This document shows positions 1 to 11,213 of a stretch of DNA of 64,000 nucleotides, piece after piece. The first letter of the stretch is position 1, and every line of letters begins with the position of its first letter. The position numbers were made by a program, and so were the translations under genes. Origin of the DNA: Solanum dulcamara (Eukaryota; Streptophyta; Magnoliopsida; Solanales; Solanaceae); assembly GCF_947179165.1 (NCBI RefSeq), contig NC_077238.1, positions 82,613,757-82,677,756 of the forward strand, read 5' to 3'. Below the pieces are notes generated by a model. It had not been told where the DNA came from. It was given only the letters and a program-made list of their open reading frames with translations, and made no database searches.

Positions 1-1375
1 CCTGACAGCGCTTTAGAAGGGTTTAGGAGTATTTTATTGGCGACGCAATAGGAATTAGGCAATTTTGCCAGTTTTTTGTGTGTGTTAGCCCACGGATTTT
101 TTAGGTGCCGGGGGTCCGACTCGAATTTTCTTGGACTCTTACATACTAGCATCCGTAATGACCTAGGGAATGACTCCAGTTTCCCCGATGGCACTTTAGA
201 AGGGTTTAGAAGCATTTTATTGGCGACGCAATAGGGATTAGTCAATTTTGCCAGTTTTTCGTGTTCGTTAGCCAACGGATTTTTTAGGTGCCGGGGGTCC
301 GACTCGAAATTTCTTGGACTCTTCCATACTAGCATCCGTAATGACCTAGGGAATGACTCCAGTAGCCCGGACGGCGCTTTAGAAGGGTTTAGCAGCAATT
401 TATTGGCAACGCATTAAGAATTCGGCAATTTTGCCAGTTTTTCGTGTGTGTTAGCCCACCGATTTTTTAGGTGCCGATGGTCCGGGTCGAATTTTGTTGG
501 ACTCTTCCATATTAGCATCCGTAACGACCTAGGGAATGACTCCAGTTGCCCCGATGGTACTTTAGAAGGTTTTAGAAGCATTTTATTGGCAACGCAATAG
601 GAATTAGGCAATTTTGCCAGTTTTTCGTGTGTGTTAGCCAATAGATTTTTTAGGTGTCGGAGGTCCGGGTCAAATTTTCTTGGACTCTTCCATAGTAGCA
701 TACGTAACGACCTAGGAAATGACTCCAGTAGCCCTGATGGTGCTTTAGAAGGATTTAGGAGCATTTTATTGGCGACGCAATAGGAATTAGGCAATTTTGC
801 TTGTTTTTCATGTGTGTTAGCTTTCAAATTTTTTAGGTGCCGGGGGTCCGGGTCGAATTTTATTGGACTCTTCCATTTTAGAATTCGAAACGACCTAGGG
901 AATGAATCAAGTAGCCCCGACGGCGCTTTAGAAGGGTTTAGGAGCATTTTATTGGCGACGCAATAGGAATTAGGTAATTTTGACAGTTTTTCGTGTGTGT
1001 TAGCCCATGGATTTTTTAGGTGCCGGGGGTCCGGTTCGAATTTTCTTGGACTCTTCCATATTAGCATCCGTAACGACATAGGGAATGACTCCAGTTGCCC
1101 CGACGATGCTTTAGAAGGGTTTAGGAGCATTTTATTGGTGACGCAATAGGAATTAGGCAATTTTGCCAGTTTTTCGTGTATGTTAGCTCACAGATTTTTT
1201 AGATGCCGAGGGTCCGGGTCGGATTTTTTTGGACTATTCCATATTAGCATCCGTAACGACCTAGGGAATGACTCTAGTAGCCCCGACGACGCTTTAGAAG
1301 GGTTTAGGAGCATTTTATTGGCAACGCAATAGGAATTAGGCAATTTTGCCTGTTTTTTTTATGTGTTATCCCACA
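1..1375 (+). repeat. Left-domain monomers before the first HOR copy
   Basis: About seven and a half monomers of the left-domain subfamily that do not belong to the 1641-bp HOR. The stretch at about 420-780 closely resembles the stretch at about 12,110-12,470: both have the GCCAATAGATTTTTT variant, at 637 and 12,311, followed by CATACGTAACG. It is therefore another arrangement of the same monomer types. Nothing else is visible here. Confidence 0.85.
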
Positions 1376-3016
1376 GATTTTTTAGGTGCCGGGGGTCTGA
1401 GTCGAATTTTCTTGGACTATTCCATACTAGCATCTGAAATGACCTAGGGAATGACTCCAGTAGCCCGGACGGCGCTTTAGAAGGGTTTAGGACCATTTTA
1501 TTGGCGACGCAATAGGGATTACGCAATTTTGCTAGTTTTTCATGTCTGTTTTCCCATGGCCTTTTTAGGTGCCAAGGGTCCGGGTCAAATTTTCTTGGAC
1601 TCTTCCATAGTACATTCCGTAACGACCTAGGGAATGACTCCAGTAGCATCGATATCGCTTTAGAAGGGTTTAGGAGCATTTCATTGGCGACGCAATAGGA
1701 ATTAGGCAATTTTGCCAGTTTTTCATGTATGTTAGCCCTCAGATTTTTTAGGTGCCGGGGGTCCGGGTCGAATGTTATTGGACTCTTCCATATTAGAATT
1801 CGTAACGACCTAGAGATTGAATCAAGTAGCCCCGACGGCGCTTTAGAAGGGTTTAGGAGCATTTTATTGGCGACGCAATAGAAATTAGGCAATTTTGCCA
1901 GTTTTTCGTGTGTGTTAGCCCACGGATTTTTTAGGTGCCGGGGGTCCGACTCGAATTTTCTTGGACTCTTACATACTAGCATCCGTAATGACCTAGGTAA
2001 TGACTCCAGTTGCCCCGACGGCACTTTAGAAGGGTTTAGAAGCATTTTATTGGCGACGCAATAGGAATTAGGCAATTTTGCCAGTTTTTCGTGTGTGTTA
2101 GCCAATGGATTTTTTAGGTGCCGGGGGTTCAACTCGAATTTTCTTGGACTCTTCCATACTAGCATCTGTAACGACCTAGGGAATGACTCCAGTAGCCCCG
2201 ACGACGCCTTAGAAGGGTTTAGGAGCATTTTATTGGCAACACAATAGGAATTAGGCAATTTTGCCAGTTTTTCGTGTGTCTTAGCCCACAGATTTTTTAG
2301 GTGCCGATGGTCCGGGTCGAATTTTCTTGGACTCTTCCATATTAGCAGCCGTAACGAACTAGGGAATGACTCCAGTTGCCCCGACGGTAATTTAGAAGGT
2401 TTTAGAAGCATTTTATTGGCGACGCAATAGGAATTAGGCAATTTAGCCAGTTTTTCGTATGTGTTAGCCCATGTAATTTTTAGGTGCCAGGGGTCCGGGT
2501 CAAATTTTATTGGACTCTTCCATAATAGCATACGTAACGACCTAGGAAATGACTCCAGTAGCGCCGCTGGTGCTTTAGAAGGGTTTAGGAGCATTTCATT
2601 GGCGACGCATTAGGAATTAGGTAATTTTTCCAGTTTTTCGTGTATGTTAGCCCATAGATTTTTTAGGTGCTGAGGGTCCGACTCAAATTTTCTTAGATTC
2701 TTCCATACTAGCTTCCGTAACGACCTAGGGAATGACTCCAGTAGCCCCGATGGTGCTTTAGAAGGGTTTAGAAGCATTTTATTGGCGACGCATTAAGAAT
2801 TAGGCAATTTTGCCAGTTTTTCGTGTATGTTAGCCCACAGATTGTTTATGTGCCGATGGTCCGGGTTTCTTGGAATCTTCCATATTAGCATCCGTAACGA
2901 CCTAGGGAATGACTCCAGTAGCCCCGACGGCGCTTTAGAAGGCTTTAGGAGCATTTTATTGGCGACGCATTAGGAATTAGGCAATTTTGCCAGTTTTTCG
3001 TGTGTGTTAGCCTACG
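1376..3016 (+). repeat. HOR-A copy 1, 9-mer of 1641 bp
   Basis: Nine monomers (9 x 183 = 1647) minus a 6-bp deletion give 1641 bp. The landmark CGGGGGTCTGAG occurs at 1390, 3031 and 4672, exactly 1641 bp apart, and identity with the next copy begins around 1376. Distinct member monomers include one with an EcoRI site (GAATTC at 1796, repeated at 3437 and 5078), one with CCATGGCC (1554) and one with the 6-bp deletion near 2866, where GGTCCGGGTTTCTTGG lacks CGAATT. Differences from copy 2 that I noticed number roughly ten, so identity is near 99%. Private variants include TACATTCCG near 1612 and CCTAGGTAATG near 1993. Confidence 0.93.
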
Positions 3017-4657
3017 GATTTTTTAGGTGCCGGGGGTCTGAGTCGAATTTTCTTGGACTATTCCATACTAGCATCTGAAATGACCTAGGGAATGACTCCA
3101 GTAGCCCGGACGGCGCTTTAGAAGGGTTTAGGACCATTTTATTGGCGACGCAATAGGGATTACGCAATTTTGCTAGTTTTTCATGTCTGTTTTCCCATGG
3201 CCTTTTTAGGTGCCAAGGGTCCGGGTCAAATTTTCTTGGACTCTTCCATAGTAGCATCCGTAACGACCTAGGGAATGACTCCAGTAGCATCGATATCGCT
3301 TTAGAAGGGTTTAGGAGCATTTCATTGGCGACGCAATAGGAATTAGGCAATTTTGCCAGTTTTTCATGTATGTTAGCCCTCAGATTTTTTAGGTGCCGGG
3401 GGTCCGGGTCGAATGTTATTGGACTCTTCCATATTAGAATTCGTAACGACCTAGAGAATGAATCAAGTAGCCCCGACGGCGCTTTAGAAGGGTTTAGGAG
3501 CATTTTATTGGCGACGCAATAGGAATTAGGCAATTTTGCCAGTTTTTCGTGTGTGTTAGCCCACGGATTTTTTAGGTGCCGGGGGTCCGACTCGAATTTT
3601 CTTGGACTCTTACATACTAGCATCCGTAATGACCTAGGGAATGACTCCAGTTGCCCCGACGGCACTTTAGAAGGGTTTAGAAGCATTTTATTGGCGACGC
3701 AATAGGAATTAGGCAATTTTGCCAGTTTTTCGTGTGTGTTAGCCAATGGATTTTTTAGGTGCCGGGGGTTCAACTCGAATTTTCTTGGACTCTTCCATAC
3801 TAGCATCTGTAACGACCTAGGGAATGACTCCAGTAGCCCCGACGACGCCTTAGAAGGGTTTAGGATCATTTTATTGGCAACACAATAGGAATTAGGCAAT
3901 TTTGCCAGTTTTTCGTGTGTGTTAGCCCACAGATTTTTTAGGTGCCGATGGTCCGGGTCGAATTTTCTTGGACTCTTCCATATTAGCAGCCGTAACGAAC
4001 TAGGGAATGACTCCAGTTGCCCCGACGGTAATTTAGAAGGTTTTAGAAGCATTTTATTGGCGACGCAATAGGAATTAGGCAATTTAGCCAGTTTTTCGTA
4101 TGTGTTAGCCCATGTAATTTTTAGGTGCCAGGGGTCCGGGTCAAATTTTATTGGACTCTTCCATAATAGCATACGTAACGACCTAGGAAATGACTCCAGT
4201 AGCGCCGCTGGTGCTTTAGAAGGGTTTAGGAGCATTTCATTGGCGACGCATTAGGAATTAGGTAATTTTTCCAGTTTTTCGTGTATGTTAGCCCATAGAT
4301 TTTTTAGGTGCTGAGGGTCCGACTCAAATTTTCTTAGATTCTTCCATACTAGCTTCCGTAACGACCTAGGGAATGACTCCAGTAGCCCCGATGGTGCTTT
4401 AGAAGGGTTTAGAAGCATTTTATTGGCGACGCATTAAGAATTAGGCAATTTTGCCAGTTTTTCGTGTATGTTAGCCCACAGATTGTTTATGTGCCGATGG
4501 TCCGGGTTTCTTGGAATCTTCCATATTAGCATCCGTAACGACCTAGGGAATGACTCCAGTAGCCCGGACGGCGCTTTAGAAGGGTTTAGGAGCATTTTAT
4601 TGGCGACGCATTAAGAATTAGGCAATTTTGCCAGTTTTTTGTGTGTGTTAGCCTACG
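3017..4657 (+). repeat. HOR-A copy 2, 9-mer of 1641 bp
   Basis: Same nine-monomer order as its neighbours, with the 6-bp-deletion monomer at about 4507 and the EcoRI monomer at 3437. It is the odd one of the three. It alone has AGAATGAATC near 3454, GGATCATT near 3863 and GTGTGTTAGCCC near 3917, where copies 1 and 3 share the alternative. Its last half-monomer (about 4560-4640) carries five differences shared against copies 1 and 3. Confidence 0.93.
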
Positions 4658-6298
4658 GATTTTTTAGGTGCCGGGGGTCTGAGTCGAATTTTCTTGGACT
4701 ATTCCATACTAGCATCTGAAATGACCTAGGGAATGACTCCAGTAGCCCGGACGGCGCTTTAGAAGGGTTTAGGACCATTTTATTGGCGACGCAATAGGGA
4801 TTACGCAATTTTGCTAGTTTTTCATGTCTGTTTTCCCATGGCCTTTTTAGGTGCCAAGGGTCCGGGTCAAATTTTCTTGGACTCTTCCATAGTAGCATCC
4901 GTAACGACCTAGGGAATGACTCCAGTAGCATCGATATCGCTTTAGAAGGGTTTAGGAGCATTTCATTGGCGACGCAATAGGAATTAGGCAATTTTGCCAG
5001 TTTTTCATGTATGTTAGCCCTCAGATTTTTTAGGTGCCGGGGGTCCGGGTCGAATGTTATTGGACTCTTCCATATTAGAATTCGTAACGACCTAGAGATT
5101 GAATCAAGTAGCCCCGACGGCGCTTTAGAAGGGTTTAGGAGCATTTTATTGGCGACGCAATAGGAATTAGGCAATTTTGCCAGTTTTTCGTGTGTGTTAG
5201 CCCACAGATTTTTTAGGTGCCGGGGGTCCGACTCGAATTTTCTTGGACTCTTACATACTAGCATCCGTAATGACCTAGGGAATGACTCCAGTTGCCCCGA
5301 CGGCACTTTAGAAGGGTTTAGAAGCATTTTATTGGCGACGCAATAGGAATTAGGCAATTTTGCCAGTTTTTCGTGTGTGTTAGCCAATGGATTTTTTAGG
5401 TGCCGGGGGTTCAACTCGAATTTTCTTGGACTCTTCCATACTAGCATCTGTAACGACCTAGGGAATGACTCCAGTAGCCCCGACGACGCCTTAGAAGGGT
5501 TTAGGAGCATTTTATTGGCAACACAATAGGAATTAGGCAATTTTGCCAGTTTTTCGTGTGTCTTAGCCCACAGATTTTTTAGGTGCCGATGGTCCGGGTC
5601 GAATTTTCTTGGACTCTTCCATATTAGCAGCCGTAACGAACTAGGGAATGACTCCAGTTGCCCCGACGGTAATTTAGAAGGTTTTAGAAGCATTTTATTG
5701 GCGACGCAATAGGAATTAGGCAATTTAGCCAGTTTTTCGTATGTGTTAGCCCATGTAATTTTTAGGTGCCAGGGGTCCGGGTCAAATTTTATTGGACTCT
5801 TCCATAATAGCATACGTAACGACCTAGGAAATGACTCCAGTAGCGCCGCTGGTGCTTTAGAAGGGTTTAGGAGCATTTCATTGGCGACGCATTAGGAATT
5901 AGGTAATTTTTCCAGTTTTTCGTGTATGTTAGCCCATAGATTTTTTAGGTGCTGAGGGTCCGACTCAAATTTTCTTAGATTCTTCCATACTAGCTTCCGT
6001 AACGACCTAGGGAATGACTCCAGTAGCCCCGATGGCGCTTTAGAAGGGTTTAGAAGCATTTTATTGGCGACGCATTAAGAATTAGGCAATTTTGCCAGTT
6101 TTTCGTGTATGTTAGCCCACAGATTGTTTATGTGCCGATGGTCCGGGTTTCTTGGAATCTTCCATATTAGCATCCGTAACGACCTAGGGAATGACTCCAG
6201 TAGCCCCGACGGCGCTTTAGAAGGCTTTAGGAGCATTTTATTGGCGACGCATTAGGAATTAGGCAATTTTGCCAGTTTTTCGTGTGTGTTAGCCTACG
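4658..6298 (+). repeat. HOR-A copy 3, 9-mer of 1641 bp
   Basis: Third tandem copy. The marker GCCTACGGA at 3010, 4651 and 6292 gives 1641 bp twice. The 6-bp deletion lies at about 6148. Identity with the period continues about 20 bp past the unit and stops near 6320, where GTCTGGGTCG replaces GTCTGAGTCG and the next HOR family begins. Private variants include CCCACAGATT near 5210 and GATGGCGC near 6030. Confidence 0.93.
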
Positions 6299-9207
6299 GA
6301 TTTTTTAGGTGCCGGGGGTCTGGGTCGAATTTTCTTGTACTCTCTCATATTAGCATCCGTAACGACCTAGGAAATGACTCCAGTTGCCCCGACGATGCTT
6401 TAGAAGGGTTTAGGAGTATTTTATTGGTGACGCAATAGCAATTAGGCAATTTTGCCAGTTTTTCATGTGTGTTACCCCACGGAATTTTTAAGTGCAAGGG
6501 GTCCGGGTTTCTTGGAATCTTCCATATTAGCATCCGTAACGACCTAGGGAATGACTCCAGTTGCCCCGACGATGCTTTAGAAGGGTTTAGGAGTATTTTA
6601 TTGGTGACGCAATAGCAATTAGGCAATTTTGCCAGTTTTTCATGTGTGTTACCCCACGGAATTTTTAGGTGTAAGGGGTCCGGGTTGAATTTTCTTGGAC
6701 TCTTCCATAGTAGCATCCGTAACGACCTAGGAAATGACTCCAGTAGCCTCGACAGTGCTTTAGAAGGGTTTAGGAGCATTTTATTGGGGATGCATTAGGA
6801 ATTAGGCAATTTTGCCAGTTTTTCGTGTATGTTAGCCCACAGATTTTTTAGATGCCGAGGGTCCGGGTCAAATATTTTTGGACTATTCCATATTAGCATC
6901 CGTAACGACCTAGGGAATGACTCCAATAGCCCCGACGACGCTTTAGAAGGGTTTAGGAGCATTTTATTGGCGATGCAATAGGAATTAGCCAATTTTGCCA
7001 GTTTTTCGTGTGTGTTATCGCACAGATTTTTTAGGTACCGGGGGTCTGAGTCGAATTTTCTTGGACTATTCCATACTAGCATCCGAAATGACCTAGGGAA
7101 TGTCTCCAGTAGCCCGGACGGCGCTTTAGAAGGGTTTAGGAGCATTTTATTGGCGACGCAATAGAGATTACGCAATTTTGCTAGTTTTTCATGTGTGTTA
7201 TCGCATGGCCTTTTTAGGTGCCGAGGGTTCGGGTCAAATTTTCTTGGACTCTTCCATAGTAGAATCCGTAACGACATAGGGAATGACTCCAGTAGCATCG
7301 ATATCGCTTTAGAAGGGTTTAGGAGCATTTTATTGGCGACGCAATAGGAATTAGGCAATTTTGCCAGTTTTTCATGTATGTTAGCCCTCAAATTTTTTAG
7401 GTGTCGGGGGTCCGGGTCGAATTTTATTGGATTCTTCCATATTAGAATTCGTAACGACCTAGGGAATGAATCAAGTAGCCCCGACAGCGCTTTAGAAGGG
7501 TTTAGGAGCATTTTATTGGCGACGCAATAGGAATTAGGCAATTTTGCCAGTTTTTCGTGTGTGTTAGCCCACGGATTTTTTAGGTGCCGGGGGTCCGACT
7601 CGAATTTTCTTGGACTCTTACATACTAGCATCCGTAATGACCTAGGGAATGACTCCAGTTGCCCCGACGGCACTTTAGAAGGGTTTAGAAACATTTTATT
7701 AGTGACGCAATAGGAATTAGGCAATTTTGCCAGTTTTTCATATGTGTTAGCCAACGGATTTTTTAGGTGCCGGGGGTCCAACTCGAATTTTCTTGAACTC
7801 TTCCATACTAGCATCTGTAACGACCTAGGGAATGACTCCAGTAGCCCCGACGACGCCTTAGAAGGGTTTAGGACTATTTTATTGGCAACGCAATAGGAAT
7901 TAGGCAATTTTGCCAGTTTTTCATGTATGTTAGCCCTCAGATTTTTTAGGTGCCGGGGGTCCGGGTTGAATTTTATTGGACTCTTCCATATTAGAATTCG
8001 TAACGACCTAGAGAATGAATCAAGTAGCCCCGACGGCGCTTTAGAAGGGTTTAGGAGCATTTTATTGGCGACGCAATAGAAATTAGGCAATTTTGCCAGT
8101 TTTTCGTGTGTGTTAGCCCACGGATTTTTTAGGTGCCGGGGGTCCGACTTGAATTTTCTTGGACTCTTACATACTAGCATCCGTAATGACCTAGGGAATG
8201 ACTCCAGTTGCCCCGACGGAACTTTAGAAGGGTTTAGAAGCATTTTATTGGCGACGCAATAGAAATTAGGCAATTTTGCCAGTTTTTCGTGTGTGTTAGC
8301 CAACGGATTTTTTAGGTGCCGGGGGTCCTACTCGAATTTTCTTGGACTCTTCCATACTAGAATCTGTAACGACCTAGGGAATGACTCCAGTAGCCCCGAC
8401 GACGCCTTAGAAGGGTTTAGGAGCATTTTATTGGCAACGCAATAGGAATTAGGCAATTTTGCCAGTTTTTCGTGTGTGTTAGCCCACAGATTTTTTAGGT
8501 GCCGATGGTCCGGGTCGAATTTTCTTGGACTCTTCCATATTAGCAGCCGTAACGAACTAGGGAATGACTCCAATTGCCCCGACGGTAATTTAGAAGGTTT
8601 TAGAAGCATTTTATTGGCGACGCAATAGAAATTAGGCAATTTAGCCAGTTTTTCGTATGTGTTAGCCCATGTAATTTTTAGGTGCCAGGGGTCCGGGTCA
8701 AATTTTGTTGGACTCTTCCATAATAGCATACGTAACGACCTAGGAAATGACTCCAGTAGCGCCGCTGGTGCTTTAGAAGGGTTTAGGAGCATTTCATTGG
8801 CGACGCATTAGGAATTAGGCAATTTTTCCAGTTTTTCGTGTATGTTAGCCCATAGATTTTTTAGGTGCTGAGGGTCTGACTCAAATTTTCTTAGATTCTT
8901 CCATAATAGCATCCGTAACGACCTAGGGAATGACTCCAGTAGCCCCGATGGCGCTTTAGAAGGGTTTAGAAGCATTTTATTGGCGACGCATTAAGAATTA
9001 GGCAATTTTGCCAGTTTTTCATGTATGTTAGCCCACAGATTGTTTAGGTGCCGATGGTCCGGGTTTCTTGGAATCTTCCATATTAGCATCCGTAACGACC
9101 TAGGGAATGACTCCAGTAGCCCCGACGGCGCTTTAGAAGGCTTTAGGAGCATTTTATTGGCGACGCATTAGGAATTAGGCAATTTTGCCAGTTTTTCGTG
9201 TGTGTTA
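6292..9207 (+). repeat. HOR-B unit 1, 16-mer of 2916 bp
   Basis: Delimited by the GCCTACGGA marker at 6292 and 9208. The length is 16 x 183 = 2928 minus 12, explained by two 6-bp-deletion monomers at about 6508 and 9064. The unit opens with a block unlike HOR-A: a monomer with CGACGATGC, then one with GTTACCCCACGG and GTGCAAGGGG, then one with GGGGATGCATTAGG. The interior reuses HOR-A monomer types, including the EcoRI type at 7445 and again at 7994, only three monomers apart, which suggests an internal duplication. The opening block is itself doubled here (GTTACCCCACGG near 6471 and 6650). Confidence 0.88.
6501..6520 (+). repeat. Hybrid monomer: GTGCAAGGGG type carrying the 6-bp deletion
   Basis: Elsewhere the GTGCAAGGGG monomer is followed by CCGGGTTGAATTTTC, and the CGAATT deletion is confined to the GCCGATGG type. 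At about 6508 the two features are joined in one monomer. This is what an out-of-register crossover or a short conversion tract between neighbouring monomers would leave. Confidence 0.75.
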
Positions 9208-11213
9208 GCCTACGGATTTTTTAGGTGCCGGGGGTCTGGGTCGAATTTTCTTCGACTCTTCCATATTAGCATCCGTAACGACCTAGGGAATGACTCCAGT
9301 TGCCCCGACGATGCTTTAGAGGGTTAAGGAGTATTTTATTGGTGACGCAATAGCAATTAGGCAATTTTGCCAGTTTTTCATGTGTGTTACCCCACGGAAT
9401 TTTTAGGTGCAAGGGGTCCGGGTTGAATTTTCTTGGACTCTTCCATAGTAGCATCCGTAACGACCTAGGAAATGACTCCAGTAGCCCCGACAGTGCTTTA
9501 GAAGGGTTTAGGAGCATTTTATTGGGGATGCATTAGGAATTAGGCAATTTTGCCAGTTTTTCGTGTATGTTAGCCCACAGATTTTTTAGATGCCGAGGGT
9601 CCGGGTCAAATTTTTTTGGACTATTCCATATTAGCATACGTAACGACCTAGGGAATGACTCCAATAGCCCCGACGACGCTTTATAAGGGTTTAGGAGCAT
9701 TTTATTGGCGATGCAATAGGAATTAGGCAATTTTGCCAGTTTTTCGTGTGTGTTATCCCACAGATTTTTTAGGTGCCGGGGGTCTGAGTCGAATTTTCTT
9801 GGACTATTCCATACTAGCATCCGAAATGACCTAGGGAATGTCTCCAGTAGCCCGGACGGCGCTTTAGAAGGGTTTAGGAGCATTTTATTGGCGACGCAAT
9901 AGAGATTACGCAATTTTGCTAGTTTTTCATGTGTGTTATCGCATGGCCTTTTTAGGTGCCGAGGGTCCGGGTCAAATTTTCTTGGACTCTTCCATAGTAG
10001 CATCCGTAACGACCTAGGGAATGACTCCAGTAGCCTCGATATCGCTTTAGAAGGGTTTAGGAGCATTTTATTGGCGACGCAATAGGAATTAGGCAATTTT
10101 GCCAGTTTTTTGTGTGTGTTAGCCCACGGATTTTTTAGGTGCCGGGGGTCCGACTTGAATTTTCTTGGACTCTTACATACTAGCATCCGTAATGACCTAG
10201 GGAATGACTCCAGTTGCCCCGACGGAACTTTAGAAGGGTTTAGAAGCATTTTATTGGCGACGCAATAGGAATTAGGCAATTTTGCCAGTTTTTCGTGTGT
10301 GTTAGCCAACGGATTTTTTAGGTGCCGGGGGTCCAACTCGAATTTTCTTGGACTCTTCCATACTAGCATCTGTAACGACCTAGGGAATGACTCCAGTAGC
10401 CCCGACGACGCCTTAGAAGGGTTTAGGAGCATTTTATTGGCAACGCAATAGGAATTAGGCAATTTTGCCAGTTTTTCGTGTGTGTTAGCCCACAGATTTT
10501 TTAGGTGCCGATGGTCCGGGTCGAATTTTCTTGGACTCTTCCATATTAGCAGCCGTAACGAACTAGGGAATGACTCCAGTTGCCCCGGCGGTAATTTAGA
10601 AGGTTTTAGAAGCATTTTATTGGCGACGCAATAGGAATTAGGCAATTTAGCTAGTTTTTCGTATGTGTTAGCCCATGTAATTTTTAGGTGCCAGGGGTCC
10701 GGGTCAAATTTTATTGGAATCTTCCATAATAGCATACGTAACGACCTAGGAAATGACTCCAGTAGCACCGCTGGTGCTTTAGAAGGGTTTAGGAGCATTT
10801 CATTGGCGACGCATTAGGAATTAGGCAATTTTTCCAGTTTTTTGTGTATGTTAGCCCATAGATTTTTTAGGTGCAGAGGGTCCGACTCAAATTTTCTTAG
10901 ATTCTTCCATACTAGCATCCGTAACGACCTAGGGAATGACTCCAGTAGCCCCGATGGCGCTTTAGAAGGGTTTAGAAGCATTTTATTGGCGACGCATTAA
11001 GAATTAGGCAATTTTGCCAGTTTTTCGTGTATGTTAGCCCACAGATTGTTTAGGTGCCGATGGTCCGGGTTTCTTGGAATCTTCCATATTAGCATCTGTA
11101 ACGACCTAGAGAATGACTCCAGTAGCCCCGACGGCGCTTTAGAAGGCTTTAGGAGCATTTTATTGGCAACGCATTAGGAATTAGGCAATTTTGCCAGTTT
11201 TTCGTGTGTGTTA
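9208..11213 (+). repeat. HOR-B unit 2, 11-mer of 2006 bp
   Basis: Delimited by GCCTACGGA at 9208 and 11,214. The length is 11 x 183 = 2013 minus 7, from the 6-bp deletion at about 11,070 plus a single-base loss. It has the same opening block as unit 1, but only one GTTACCCCACGG monomer (near 9389) and five fewer interior monomers. The last monomer pair before the boundary is the same as in HOR-A and in the other HOR-B units. Confidence 0.87.

Noticed and set aside
1376..6298. Assembly duplication as explanation for the triplicated 1641-bp unit
   Set aside because: The copies carry private differences and different patterns of sharing, so they are not verbatim repeats. Raw reads would still be needed to exclude copy-number error.
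6795..8303. Minus-strand open frames of 60-502 codons with a 61-residue repeat (for example MLLNPSKAPSGLLESF), and similar frames across the window
   Set aside because: The repeat length is a multiple of three and the frame is simply the satellite monomer. Frames start and stop wherever a common variant creates or removes a stop, no promoter or splice context is visible, and the plus strand also has an almost open frame with one TAG per monomer.
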